NCBI RefSeq assembly: GCF_900573885.1
Contig: NZ_UPSE01000154.1
Location: 124,001 to 188,000, forward strand
Direction of reading: 5' to 3'
DNA length: 64,000 nt
Source of the DNA: Pseudomonas viridiflava
GTDB taxonomy: Bacteria; Pseudomonadota; Gammaproteobacteria; Pseudomonadales; Pseudomonadaceae
In this document: positions 47,943-56,879 of the stretch, piece by piece
Numbering within the stretch: the first letter of the stretch is position 1
Layout: each line of letters begins with the position of its first letter
The notes under the pieces: generated by a model
What the model saw: only the letters and a program-made list of their open reading frames with translations
Told to the model about the DNA's origin: nothing
Database searches by the model: none
Position numbers and translations under genes: made by a program

Positions 47943-49025
47943 ATGCTCGCCCATCTCAAAAACGAAAAGATGCTGCTGATCGCCATTCTGGCGGTGGTCA
48001 TCGCCTATCCGCTCGAACACCTGCTGCTGCATTCGGGGCAAGCCGTCGCGCTGCTCAGCGCGCTGGTGCTGGTCGGCGCGATCATCTGCGCCTCGATGCG
48101 CGTGGCGCACCATGCCGAACTGCTGGCGCATCGGGTTGGCGACCCCTACGGCACCATGATTCTCACGTCCGCCGCCGTGCTGGTGGAAGTGGTGGTGCTG
48201 GGCATCATGATGAGTAACGAAGCGTCGCCGACGTTGGTGCGTGACACCATCTACTCCGCGGTGATGCTCGACATCAACGGCATCCTCGGCCTCGCTGCCC
48301 TCATGGGCGGCCTCAAACACGGCGAGCAGCCCTATAACGACGATTCGGCCCGCAGCTACAGCGTGATGATTCTCACGGCCATGGGCATTTCCATGGTGGT
48401 GCCGGAGTTCGTACCGGAGCAGTCGTGGAAAGCCTATTCGGCGTTCACCATCGTCATGATGGTCATGCTCTACGGTCTGTTCCTGCGCATGCAGGTCGGC
48501 CCGCACAGTTATTTCTTCAGCTACAGCTACCCGGAAAAACGCCGCGCCAACGCCCAGGAAGAGGAACGCGAGAGCAAGTCGCTGTCCATCGGTTTGCTGA
48601 TCGCCGGCGTGGTGGTGATTGGTGCGTTGGCGGAAGTGATGTCGAAAACCCTCGACCTCGGCCTCAAGGGCACGGGCGCGCCCCCGGTGCTGGCCGCGTT
48701 GCTGGTGGCCGGCATTTCCGCCGCCCCGGAAATTCTCACCGCCTTGCGTGCGGCCATGGCCAACCGGATGCAGTCGGTGGTGAACATCGCACTCGGTGCT
48801 TCGCTGTCGACGGTAATTCTCACGGTGCCGGTGATGGAAGGCATCGCGCTGTACACCGGTCAGCCGTTCATTATGGCCATGACGCCGGTGCAGACGATGA
48901 TGGTGTTTATCACCTTGGTCGTGGCAGCCATCAACCTCAACGACGGCGAGACCAATGCCATTGAAGGCATGACCCACTTCGCGTTGTTTGCGACGTTTTT
49001 GATGCTGACGTTTATCGGCCTGTAA
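47943..49025 (+). CDS. ChaA-like cation/proton antiporter
   Basis: The 360-aa protein has two inverted repeat halves typical of CAX/ChaA antiporters: AHHAELLAHRVGDPYGTMIL with EVVVLGIMM in the first, and AAPEILTALRAAMANRMQSVV in the second, each with the acidic residues used for cation exchange. About 11 helices are seen. It probably exports Ca2+, Na+ or K+ in exchange for protons. Start choice is uncertain: ATG 47943 is family-like, and upstream frames begin at 47853 or 47871. Confidence 0.85.
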   Translation: MLAHLKNEKMLLIAILAVVIAYPLEHLLLHSGQAVALLSALVLVGAIICASMRVAHHAELLAHRVGDPYGTMILTSAAVLVEVVVLGIMMSNEASPTLVRDTIYSAVMLDINGILGLAALMGGLKHGEQPYNDDSARSYSVMILTAMGISMVVPEFVPEQSWKAYSAFTIVMMVMLYGLFLRMQVGPHSYFFSYSYPEKRRANAQEEERESKSLSIGLLIAGVVVIGALAEVMSKTLDLGLKGTGAPPVLAALLVAGISAAPEILTALRAAMANRMQSVVNIALGASLSTVILTVPVMEGIALYTGQPFIMAMTPVQTMMVFITLVVAAINLNDGETNAIEGMTHFALFATFLMLTFIGL

Positions 49026-49030
49026 ACCGC

Positions 49031-49143
49031 GCCCTCACCCCCAGCCCCTCTCCCGTGCCGGGCGAGGGGAGACAAACGCCGTCCGCCCCTCTAACGCGAT
49101 TTGACCCCCTCTCCCGTTTACGGGAGAGGGTTGGGGTGAGGGC
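49031..49143. repeat. CCCTCTCCC-family repeat, two arms
   Basis: Arm one spans 49031-49070 (GCCCTCACCCCCAGCCCCTC and CGGGCGAGGGG) and arm two 49105-49143 (CCCCTCTCCCGTTTACGGGA and GAGGGTTGGGGTGAGGGC). They fill the convergent gap after the antiporter gene and the SDR gene. Confidence 0.85.
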
Positions 49144-49148
49144 GGCTC

Positions 49149-49835
49149 TTACCAAGCAATCGCTTCGCCCTGGTAATCAATAAACCGATGCCCACCCACG
49201 CCGGCCTGTTTGTTGATTTGCGCCACCATGCCTTTGCAACTGGTCTCGATATCCAGTGTTGCGCCTTCGCCGCCCATGTCGGTTTTCACCCAGCCTGGAT
49301 GCATCGACAAGACGGTCAGCCCGTAGCCTTCCAGCTCACAGACAAAACTGTTGGTCATCGAATTCAGCGCCGCCTTGCTGGCCTTGTACAACGCCATGGT
49401 GTTGCCTTCGGGGATGGCCACGCTGCCGAGCACCGAGCTCATGAACACCAGCACACCGTCGGGCTTGTTGATCTGCCCCACCAGGCGTTGCGCCAGGCGA
49501 ATAGGGGCGATGGCGTTGGTCATAAACAACTGGCCGATTTCCTCGACGGTCGCCTCTTCAACGGACTGATGAGACGGACCGGAAACGCCGGCATTGATAA
49601 ACACCAGATCGAACATCTGCCCCGCCACGCGCTGTTGGAAGGCGCTGACTTGCGCGCCGTCGTTCATCTCCAGTTGCTCGACCTTTACCCCGGCCAGCGC
49701 CTGCAATGCATCGACGCCATTCGGGCTGCGCACGGTGGCCGTGACCTGCCAGCCATCGGCGTGCAGCTGGCGCACCAAGCCCAGCCCAAGGCCGCGCGAG
49801 GCGCCGATGATCAGTGCGAATTTTGCTGAGGTCAT
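49149..49835 (-). CDS. short-chain dehydrogenase/reductase
   Basis: The 228-aa protein has the SDR loop IIGASRGLGLGL, the NAG motif FINAGVSG and catalytic YKASK (YxxxK). It oxidises or reduces a carbonyl or alcohol with NAD(P)H; the substrate is not readable. It lies on the same strand as the 2OG oxygenase gene, 97 bp downstream with one REP copy between. AGGAATC precedes the ATG at 49835. Confidence 0.92.
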   Translation of the reverse strand: MTSAKFALIIGASRGLGLGLVRQLHADGWQVTATVRSPNGVDALQALAGVKVEQLEMNDGAQVSAFQQRVAGQMFDLVFINAGVSGPSHQSVEEATVEEIGQLFMTNAIAPIRLAQRLVGQINKPDGVLVFMSSVLGSVAIPEGNTMALYKASKAALNSMTNSFVCELEGYGLTVLSMHPGWVKTDMGGEGATLDIETSCKGMVAQINKQAGVGGHRFIDYQGEAIAW

Positions 49836-49893
49836 GGCCGATTCCTGTTTCGAGAGAAAGAGCCACACAGCATAGCGGGGATCAGCGATCCCC

Positions 49894-49917
49894 TGTGGGA
49901 GCGGCTTTAGCCGCGAG
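49894..49917. repeat. single REP half
   Basis: One copy of TGTGGGAGCGGCTTTAGCCG lies alone between the SDR and 2OG oxygenase genes, with no inverted partner nearby. Confidence 0.85.
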
Positions 49918-49932
49918 TTTTTTGCTGCGCCG

Positions 49933-50901
49933 CTACAGCGCTTCCTGCTCGCGGATATAGGCGTACGTATCGGCAAACCGCGACATCAAGTACGCCGCAC
50001 TGGTCACCGGCGGATACTTCGGCGGATGGTGCTCATCCGAGCAGCCGGGCAGGCAGCTGATGACGGTGTCCGGGTGCGGCTCGGCAAAGAACGGCATGGA
50101 GTAGCGATCCACCCCCAGCGGGCTGATTACCCGGTGTGGCGTCGACTTGTACCGGTCGTTGCTCCAGCGCGCCATCATGTCGCCGAGGTTGACCACAAAG
50201 GTGCCGGCAATCGGCGGCGCGTCAATCCATTCGCCCTTCACGTTTTGCACCTGCAAGCCGCCGGCATCGTCCTGGTACAGCAAGGTGATGCAGCCGTAAT
50301 CGGTGTGCGCGCCGGCGCCCTGTTGCTCGGCGCTGCTGGCAGTGTGGCGCGGCGGGTAGTGGATCATGCGCAGCACGCTGATGGGCTCGTTGAAGCGCAC
50401 ATCGAAGAAGTCTCGCTCGATATCCAGCGCAATGGTCATGGCCCGCAGCAGGGTTTTTGCCAGCTCCTGCATGTCGTCGTAATGCTGCTCCATCAGCGCT
50501 TCCCAACCGGCTTGCTGCGGGTGGCGATTCGGCCCGCGCAGCCGCTTGCCGGCCAGCACTTCCGGGTGGTCGGCGGGCATGTGAAAGCCCATGTCGAAGG
50601 TTTCTTTCAGGTCGCTGGGCTTGGTCGGGTCGAGCTGTTCGGTGGCGATGCCGCCGTAGCCGCGGTGGTGCTCGCTCTGGGTGATGTCGATGCGCAGCTT
50701 GTCGGCTTCGCTGCTGGCGAAAAAAGTTTTCGCCGCGTCGAGCAGATTATCGATGCGCTGCGCGCTGATCGGGTGGCCCTTGATATAGAAAAAGCCCCAC
50801 TCGCGGCAGGCGGCGTCAATCTGGTGGGCAACGTTCAGCCAGCCGGCGTCGTCGTGTTGATACAGCGGGGCGATGTCGATAATGGGAAGGGAATTGGGCA
50901 T
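49933..50901 (-). CDS. 2-oxoglutarate/Fe(II) oxygenase (IPNS family)
   Basis: The 322-aa protein has the iron facial triad His-x-Asp in AHTDYGCITLL and His in STPHRVISP, and Arg/Ser of RYSMPFF for binding the 2-oxoglutarate carboxylate. Its N terminus (PIIDIAPLY) matches the DIOX_N part of isopenicillin-N-synthase-like enzymes. A purine or pyrimidine substrate is suggested by the neighbouring 8-oxoguanine deaminase and binding protein genes, but cannot be confirmed here. Confidence 0.93.
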   Translation of the reverse strand: MPNSLPIIDIAPLYQHDDAGWLNVAHQIDAACREWGFFYIKGHPISAQRIDNLLDAAKTFFASSEADKLRIDITQSEHHRGYGGIATEQLDPTKPSDLKETFDMGFHMPADHPEVLAGKRLRGPNRHPQQAGWEALMEQHYDDMQELAKTLLRAMTIALDIERDFFDVRFNEPISVLRMIHYPPRHTASSAEQQGAGAHTDYGCITLLYQDDAGGLQVQNVKGEWIDAPPIAGTFVVNLGDMMARWSNDRYKSTPHRVISPLGVDRYSMPFFAEPHPDTVISCLPGCSDEHHPPKYPPVTSAAYLMSRFADTYAYIREQEAL

Positions 50902-50994
50902 GTCGGCTCCAGGCTGCTCAGGTCTTCTCGTACCCGTAGCGAAGAGGCGGTTCTGCTGAGCAATTCAGCAGGGACGGCACAGAGAACAAAATGC

Positions 50995-51021
50995 AAAAAA
51001 GGGCACCCTGCAAGGTGCCCC
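50995..51021 (-). terminator. terminator after the BMP binding protein gene
   Basis: On the reverse strand GGGGCACC-TTGCA-GGGTGCCC is followed by six T residues, 29 bp past the stop of the binding protein gene. It separates that gene from the oxygenase gene downstream. Confidence 0.92.
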
Positions 51022-51049
51022 GGTTTTACGGAGTAACTGACTTCGGCGC

Positions 51050-52132
51050 TTACTTAGGCAGTTCGGCCTTAACGTTTTCGACGTAGTAGTTCATCGACGC
51101 CAGTTCGGCTTCGGTTGCTACGACGCCAGCCGGAATTTTAACCGCGCCGGTCTGGTCTTTGATCGGACCCGTGAACGGATGGAAAGCGCCCGACTTGATG
51201 TCGGCAATCATTTTCTCGGCTTCGGTTTTCACGTCGGCCGGCACGATATCGCTGATCGGCAATTGCACCGTGCCGTCATCCAGACCGCCCCAGAAATCCT
51301 GCGGTTTCCAAGTGCCGTCGAGCACCGCCTGGGTCGACTTGATGTAGTGCGGGCCCCAGTTGTTGACGATGGAAGTCAGCACCGCTTTTGGCCCGAAGTG
51401 CGCCATGTCCGAGGCGTAGCCCACCGAATACACGCCACGACGCTCCGCTGTCTGGATCGGCGCCGGGCTGTCGGTGTGCTGGAACACCACGTCCACGCCT
51501 TGGTCGATCAGCGCGTTGGCGGCGTCGGATTCCTTGCCCGGATCGAACCAGGAATTCACCCACACCACTTTCATTTCGGTGCCGGGGTTGTACTTGTCCA
51601 GGGCCAGCTGGATGGCGTTGATGTCGCGGATCACTTCCGGAATCGGGAACGAGGCGACGTAACCGACCTTTTTGGTCTTGGTCATTTTCGCCGCGAGGTA
51701 GCCGCCTACATAACGGCCTTCATATGTACGTGCCAGGTAGGTGCCCAGGTTTTTGTCCTGCTTGTAACCGGTGGCGTGCTCAAAGGTGACGCCGGGGAAT
51801 TGCTTGGCGACTTTCAGCGTCGGGTTCATGTAGCCGAACGAGGTGGTGAAAATCAGCTTGTAGCCGCCCTTGGCCATGTTGCGGATAACGCGTTCGGCGT
51901 CGGCGCCTTCGGGCACGTTTTCCACATAGCTGGTATCGACTTTGTCGCCCAGCGCTTCGGCCATCGCTTTGCGGCCTTGCTCGTGCTGATAGGTCCAGCC
52001 GTGATCGCCCACCGGGCCGATATAAACAAACCCCACCTTCAGCGGATCAGCCGCCGAGGCGCCCAGCGTGGCGCTGAAACCGAGTGCGGCGATCAGGGTC
52101 CGCAGCAGGGGCTTTTTCAATGTGTTCTGCAT
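51050..52132 (-). CDS. BMP/PnrA-family substrate-binding protein
   Basis: The 360-aa protein has a signal peptide (MQNTLKKPLLRTLIAALGFS to GASA, cleaved before ADPLKVGF) and the BMP fold: VGFVYIGPVGDHGWTYQHEQ, FTTSFGYMNPT, VVFQHTDSPAPIQ and VGYASDMAHFGP. BMP proteins usually bind purine nucleosides or nucleobases for an ABC importer, here encoded at 54.7-58.5 kb. An operator-like palindrome at 52201 lies 69 bp upstream. A strong terminator follows. Confidence 0.93.
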   Translation of the reverse strand: MQNTLKKPLLRTLIAALGFSATLGASAADPLKVGFVYIGPVGDHGWTYQHEQGRKAMAEALGDKVDTSYVENVPEGADAERVIRNMAKGGYKLIFTTSFGYMNPTLKVAKQFPGVTFEHATGYKQDKNLGTYLARTYEGRYVGGYLAAKMTKTKKVGYVASFPIPEVIRDINAIQLALDKYNPGTEMKVVWVNSWFDPGKESDAANALIDQGVDVVFQHTDSPAPIQTAERRGVYSVGYASDMAHFGPKAVLTSIVNNWGPHYIKSTQAVLDGTWKPQDFWGGLDDGTVQLPISDIVPADVKTEAEKMIADIKSGAFHPFTGPIKDQTGAVKIPAGVVATEAELASMNYYVENVKAELPK

Positions 52133-52200
52133 AGCGAATGGAGCTCCAGTGGTGTGTGTCGTTGTTCTTTTGAATTGCTGGCGATAGCGATTGCAAAAAA

Positions 52201-52216
52201 TTGACCAACTGGACAA
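52201..52216. promoter_or_regulatory. RutR-box-like palindrome upstream of the BMP gene
   Basis: TTGACCAACTGGACAA is a 16-bp near-palindrome that matches the E. coli RutR box TTGACCA-nn-TGGTCAA in 13 of 14 defined positions. The same sequence, read on the other strand, occurs at 60088 with one change, and a looser copy at 58507. It is placed 69 bp before the BMP start codon. Confidence 0.6.
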
Positions 52217-52330
52217 ATAACCGCTGCCGCCGCGTAGAAACGGGGCGGCAGCGGGTGCTCGGGTACAACAGAAGAACGCTGTTGGTGCGTTGCGCCGCGT
52301 AGGCGCTGTGATGTGGTGCAACGGCCGGGT

Positions 52331-53686
52331 TTACCCGGCGATCAACGCTTTCGCTGCCTGGCGGTGATCGGCGATCAGCTGGGCAACATCCAGGCCTTCA
52401 ATCTGCCCGTCCACCACGCGCCACTTGCCGCCGATCATCATGCGGTCGGCCCGATCCGCTCCGCACAACAGCAACGCGGAAACCGGGTCGTGGCTGCCAG
52501 AGAAGCGCAGCTCGTCTTGCTTGAAGAACGCCAGGTCCGCCTGTTTGCCCACGGCCAGCTCGCCAATGTCCGTGCGACCCAGCAATTTCGCCGAGCCTTT
52601 GCTGGCCCAACCCAGCGCCAGTTCCGGGGTGATTTTCTCGGCGCCATAACGCAAGCGCTGGATGTACAGCGCCTGCCGCGCTTCGAGAATCATGTTCGAG
52701 CCATCGTTCGAGGCCGAGCCGTCCACGCCAATACCAATCGGCGCGCCGGCGGCTTCCAGGTCTACCGTCGGGCAAATGCCCGAGGCCAGGCGCATGTTCG
52801 AGCTTGGGCAATGGCAGATACCGGTGCCGGCCGCGCCGAGGCGGGCGATTTCGTCGGGGTTGAAGTGAATGCCATGGGCAAGCCAGGTGCGGGAACTGAG
52901 CCAGCCGACGCTGTCGAGATAATCCACAGTCCGCAGGCCGAACCGTTGCAGGCAGAAGTCTTCTTCATCCAGCGTTTCGGCCAGGTGCGTGTGCAAGCGC
53001 ACGTCCAGCCGCTCAGCCAGTTCGGCGCTCTGGCGCATGATGTCCTGAGTGACCGAAAACGGTGAGCAGGGCGCGAGGGCGATCTGAATGTGCGCGCCAT
53101 CGCCACGCTCGTGGTACTGCTCGATCAGGCGCTGGCTGTCGGCCAGAATCACCTCGCCTTGCTGCACCGTCTGTTGCGGCGGCAAGCCACCGTCGGCCTC
53201 GCCCAGGCTCATGGAACCGCGCGTAAGCATGGCGCGCATGCCCAGCTCGCGCACCACATCAACCTGCACATCAATGGCGTTTTCCAGGCCACCCGGGAAC
53301 AGGTAATGGTGATCGGCCGCCGTGCTGCAACCGGACAGCAGCAACTCGGCCAGCGCCACCTTGGTCGCCAGCGCCAGCTTCTCGGGCGTCAACCGCGCCC
53401 ACACCGGGTACAAGGTTTTCAGCCACGGAAACAGCGGCTGATTAACCACCGGGCCCCAGGCACGGGTGAGGGTTTGATAGAAGTGATGGTGGGTATTGAC
53501 CAGGCCCGGCAGCAACACATGCTCGCGGGCATCAAAGCTGGAATCACACGGGCGGGAAGGAGATTGGCCAGCGCCGAGCACTTCAGCGATAACCCCGTTT
53601 TCCACCACCAGACCGCCAGCGGCGTCGAGTGAATTACCGGTGAAAACGGCGAGGGGATTTTTGATCCAGAGACGGGTAGCTGCCAT
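52331..53686 (-). CDS. 8-oxoguanine deaminase
   Basis: The 451-aa amidohydrolase turns 8-oxoguanine into urate plus ammonia, cleaning up oxidised guanine. Metal-binding groups are NTHHHFYQT, THLAE, LAHGIHF and DGSASND. It matches the Pseudomonas 8-oxoguanine deaminase pattern (MAATRLWIKNPLAVFT). Cytosine or guanine substrates cannot be excluded without assay. Transcription continues towards the BMP gene (198-bp gap). Confidence 0.88.
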   Translation of the reverse strand: MAATRLWIKNPLAVFTGNSLDAAGGLVVENGVIAEVLGAGQSPSRPCDSSFDAREHVLLPGLVNTHHHFYQTLTRAWGPVVNQPLFPWLKTLYPVWARLTPEKLALATKVALAELLLSGCSTAADHHYLFPGGLENAIDVQVDVVRELGMRAMLTRGSMSLGEADGGLPPQQTVQQGEVILADSQRLIEQYHERGDGAHIQIALAPCSPFSVTQDIMRQSAELAERLDVRLHTHLAETLDEEDFCLQRFGLRTVDYLDSVGWLSSRTWLAHGIHFNPDEIARLGAAGTGICHCPSSNMRLASGICPTVDLEAAGAPIGIGVDGSASNDGSNMILEARQALYIQRLRYGAEKITPELALGWASKGSAKLLGRTDIGELAVGKQADLAFFKQDELRFSGSHDPVSALLLCGADRADRMMIGGKWRVVDGQIEGLDVAQLIADHRQAAKALIAG

Positions 53687-53925
53687 GTGAGCAGGCTCCT
53701 TGAGGTTGATTTCAGGTAGCCAGCTCAGTGTTGCCCTGTCTGCTGATCCAGGTAGCCGTAAGGCGTGGGGGCGACAATACCTAACTGGATGGTCAGGATC
53801 AACTGCCGACGCCTGACGGTTACCATCGTTGTTAACACCGAAGCTGCAAGCAACCGAGATCCTGTAGGAGAGGCTTCAGCCTCGATAGCGATCTCAAATC
53901 CACCCCCTCACCGAAAGGCAACGGA

Positions 53926-54375
53926 ATGCCGAAATCCTCACACCTTAGAACCGGCAGATACTCCGAAGGAGGCCGGATTTACTTCGTTACCACTGCCGTG
54001 CGGGGCCGCAAGCCGGTGTTCACCGACTTCCACCTCGGGCGCCTCTTGGTGGCCGAATTGCGCAGCGCACATGAAGACGGTCTGGCTGAATCTCTGGCGT
54101 GGGTCATCATGCCCGACCATTTCCATTGGCTGGTATCGCTAAGCCGAGGCTCTCTGGCGACGTTAATTCAGCGTGTGAAAGGTCGGAGCGCGCTGCGGAT
54201 AAATAAGAAATCGGGAGGCATTGGTTCGTTTTGGCAGAACGGATATCACGAGCACGCGTTGCGATTTGACGACGATCTTCCCGCATTCGCTCGTTACGTG
54301 GTTGCGAACCCGTTGCGCGCTGGTCTAGTCGAACGCATCGGTGACTACCCGCTGTGGGACGCGGTTTGGCTGTAG
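53926..54375 (+). CDS. REP-associated tyrosine transposase (RAYT)
   Basis: The 149-aa Y1-transposase has the His-x-His metal motif in MPDHFHWLV and a likely catalytic Tyr in ARYVVANPLRAGLV. RAYTs nick and join REP DNA. REP pairs of the matching class flank it: half a REP at 53875 and a full tandem set after the stop. It is on the opposite strand to its neighbours and splits the purine-type locus. Confidence 0.93.
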   Translation: MPKSSHLRTGRYSEGGRIYFVTTAVRGRKPVFTDFHLGRLLVAELRSAHEDGLAESLAWVIMPDHFHWLVSLSRGSLATLIQRVKGRSALRINKKSGGIGSFWQNGYHEHALRFDDDLPAFARYVVANPLRAGLVERIGDYPLWDAVWL

Positions 54376-54693
54376 ATCCAATCGCGGCTAAAGCCGCTCC
54401 CACAGAAATTCCGCAGTCCTGTGGGAGCGGCTTTAGCCGCGATGCGGTTTGATGAAGCGTAGTGGCGATTACCCGCTGTGGGATGCGGTTTGGCTGTAGA
54501 TCCAATCGCGGCTAAAGCCGCTCCCACAGAAATTCCGCAATCCTGTGGGAGCGGCTTTAGCCGCGATGCGGTTTGGTGAAGCGTAGTGGCGATTACCCGC
54601 TGTGGGATGCGGTTTGGCTGTAGATCCAATCGCGGCTAAAGCCGCTCCCACAGAAATTCCGCGGTCCTGTGGGAGCGGCTTTAGCCGCGATGC
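54340..54693. repeat. 124-bp tandem array of RAYT 3' end plus REP pair
   Basis: The motif GGTGACTACCCGCTGTGGGA, coding the last residues of the RAYT (GDYPLWDAVWL), recurs at 54464 and 54588 as a noncoding copy, each followed by TAGATCC and an inverted REP pair. Period is 124 bp. The first unit is the gene's own tail. This 320-bp gap has no other gene. Confidence 0.93.
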
Positions 54694-54695
54694 TT

Positions 54696-55622
54696 TTAGT
54701 GCCCCGGCTGCCAAGGCTTGCCCAGCGACACCGGTGCGAACAGGCGAGTCTTGATGGCGTCTCGCGAGAGCAGGACCAGCACCACAATCGTGGCGACATA
54801 CGGCAGCATGGCCAGCAGGTTCGAGGGCACGGACAAGCCAATGCCCTGCGCCACCAAATGCAGAATGCTGGCCAGGCCAAACAGGTACGCGCCGAGCAGT
54901 ACGCGGAATACGCGCCAGCTGGCGAATACCACCAGCGCCAGGGCTATCCAGCCACGGCCGGCAGTCATGTTTTCAGCCCACATCGGCGTGTAGGCGAGGG
55001 ACAGGTAACCGCCCGCCAGCCCTGCCATGGCGCCGCCGAAGATCACGGCCAGGGTGCGCACGCGCAGCACCGGCAAACCCATGGCGCTGGCAGCGTCGGG
55101 ATTTTCGCCGACGGCCTGGATGATCAGGCCGATGCGGCTTTTCAGCAGCACCCAGGCAACCAGCGCAAACAGGGCGAAGGACAGGTAAATCAGAGCGTCC
55201 TGGGCGAACAGCATGCGGCCGATCAAGGGGATGTCGCTGAGCAGCGGAATCACCAGTGGCTCGAAGCCGGCCAAGGGTTTGCCGACCCAGGCGGCGCCGA
55301 TAAAGGAGGAGAGGCCGACGCCAAAGATGGTCAGCGCCAGGCCGGTGGCCACTTGATTGGCGTTGAAGCCCAAGGCCACGGTGGCGAACAGCATCGACAA
55401 CAACATGCCCGCCGCCATCGCCAGCAACACGCCAAGCCACAGGCTGCCGGTGCTGAAGGCGACGATAAAGCCCACCACCGCGCCGAACAGCATCATGCCT
55501 TCCTGGCCGAGGTTGAGGACGCCACTTTTTTCACAAATGAGTTCGCCCAGCGCCACCAGCAACAGCGGCGTGCCGGTGCGGGCCATGGCGTAGAGGATGT
55601 TGCTTAACAGGTCGAGATCCAT
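54696..55622 (-). CDS. BMP-type ABC permease 2
   Basis: The 308-aa permease has about nine helices and the BPD_transp_2 features of nucleoside transporters: EKSGVLNLGQEGMMLFGAV and AVGENPDAASAMGLPV. It works with the permease and ATPase encoded upstream. Its stop lies at the edge of the REP array. Confidence 0.93.
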   Translation of the reverse strand: MDLDLLSNILYAMARTGTPLLLVALGELICEKSGVLNLGQEGMMLFGAVVGFIVAFSTGSLWLGVLLAMAAGMLLSMLFATVALGFNANQVATGLALTIFGVGLSSFIGAAWVGKPLAGFEPLVIPLLSDIPLIGRMLFAQDALIYLSFALFALVAWVLLKSRIGLIIQAVGENPDAASAMGLPVLRVRTLAVIFGGAMAGLAGGYLSLAYTPMWAENMTAGRGWIALALVVFASWRVFRVLLGAYLFGLASILHLVAQGIGLSVPSNLLAMLPYVATIVVLVLLSRDAIKTRLFAPVSLGKPWQPGH

Positions 55623-55662
55623 CGGGTGTTGCTCCGGGAATTATTCTAAATGGCGAACGGCT

Positions 55663-55765
55663 TGCCCTCTCCCCCAGCCCCTCTCCCGCAAGCGGGCGAG
55701 GGGAGCCAAATGGCGTGCGGTCTGGCTCCCTCTCCCCTCGTGGGAGAGGGTTGGGGTGAGGGGGG
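55663..55765. repeat. CCCTCTCCC-family repeat, two arms
   Basis: Arms CCCTCTCCCCCAGCCCCTCT (55665 on) and GGGAGAGGGTTGGGGTGAGG lie in the 147-bp gap between the two permease genes of one operon. Confidence 0.85.
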
Positions 55766-55769
55766 ACCT

Positions 55770-56867
55770 TTAGGCCGCCGCCTCGTTAACCGCTAACCGC
55801 CGCTTCCAGACCGCCTTCAGCCGCGGCCGGTACAAAATCAACACATCACACGCCAGCAGGAAGAACAGCATCATTCCCTGGAATAACTGGGTGATCGCCT
55901 GGGGCAGGTTCAGGCTGAGTTGCGCGCTCTCGCCACCGAGATAAAGCTGGGCCATCAGCAAGCTGGCGAAGACGATGCCGAGCGGGTTCAAACGCCCGAG
56001 AAACGCCACGGTAATCGCGGCATAGCCGTAGCCCGGCGACACTTGCGGCACCAGTTGGCCAATCGGCCCGGCCACTTCGCTGACGCCGGCCAACCCGGCA
56101 AGCGCGCCGCTGACCAGCAGCGCAAACCACACCAGGCGCTTTTCGCGAAACCCGACAAAGCCGGCCGCGCGACGGTCCAGCCCCAGCACTTTGATCTGGA
56201 AGCCCAGAAAGCTTTTCTGCAGCAGCACCCACACCGCCACCAGTGCCAGCAGGGCGAAGTAGATGCCGGCGTGCACGCGGCCGTCTTCGCTGATCAGCGG
56301 CAGCCGTGCCATATCGCCAAACATCGCCGATTGCGGAAAGTTGTAGCCGTCGGGGTCTTTCAGCGGGCCGTGCACGAAGTACAACAGCAGGTTCAGGGCG
56401 ATGTAGTTGAGCATGATGCTGGTGAGGATTTCGTTGGCGTTGAACTGCGTGCGCAACCACGCCGTAAGCCCGCCCCACGCAGCACCGGCGAAGGTGCCGG
56501 CGAGCAGCACCCACACCAGCGCCCAGCGGCTTTCCCAGTCGTTGATATGCACCGCCACCGCGCTACCCGCGAGGGCGCCGAGCAGCAGTTGGCCTTCGGC
56601 GCCGATGTTCCAGATACGCGCTTGATACGCCACGGCCAGGCCCAACGCACAAAGCAAAATCGGCAGCGCCTTGACCAGCAATTCCGACACGCCGTACCAG
56701 TCGCTTACCGGTGCGATCAACAGGGTGTGCAGGGTTTTGACCGGGCTCAGGCCCAACAGCAAAAACAGCAACGAGCCGCAGATCAGCGTCAGCACGGCGG
56801 CCAGCAGTGGCGATAGCCAGAGCATGGCGCGCGATTGCTGGCCGCGCGGTTCCAGGGATAACAACAT
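55770..56867 (-). CDS. BMP-type ABC permease 1
   Basis: The 365-aa permease has a long first loop and about ten helices, with ARIWNIGAEGQLLLGAL near the N-terminal third and VLGLDRRAAGFVGFREKR later. Together with permease 2 it forms the channel for the BMP-bound solute. It starts 12 bp after the ATPase gene. Confidence 0.93.
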   Translation of the reverse strand: MLLSLEPRGQQSRAMLWLSPLLAAVLTLICGSLLFLLLGLSPVKTLHTLLIAPVSDWYGVSELLVKALPILLCALGLAVAYQARIWNIGAEGQLLLGALAGSAVAVHINDWESRWALVWVLLAGTFAGAAWGGLTAWLRTQFNANEILTSIMLNYIALNLLLYFVHGPLKDPDGYNFPQSAMFGDMARLPLISEDGRVHAGIYFALLALVAVWVLLQKSFLGFQIKVLGLDRRAAGFVGFREKRLVWFALLVSGALAGLAGVSEVAGPIGQLVPQVSPGYGYAAITVAFLGRLNPLGIVFASLLMAQLYLGGESAQLSLNLPQAITQLFQGMMLFFLLACDVLILYRPRLKAVWKRRLAVNEAAA

Positions 56868-56879
56868 GCAGGTGCTCCG

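Noticed and set aside
53781..53796. Another RutR-like box before 8-oxoguanine deaminase
   Set aside because: Only one half (TGGTCAG) fits; the other half matches in three of seven positions.
54345..54880. Nested reverse-strand small frames encoding KPLPQ and CGSGFSRD peptides
   Set aside because: These are translated REP copies; the same peptide strings appear wherever this REP occurs and no gene signals are present.
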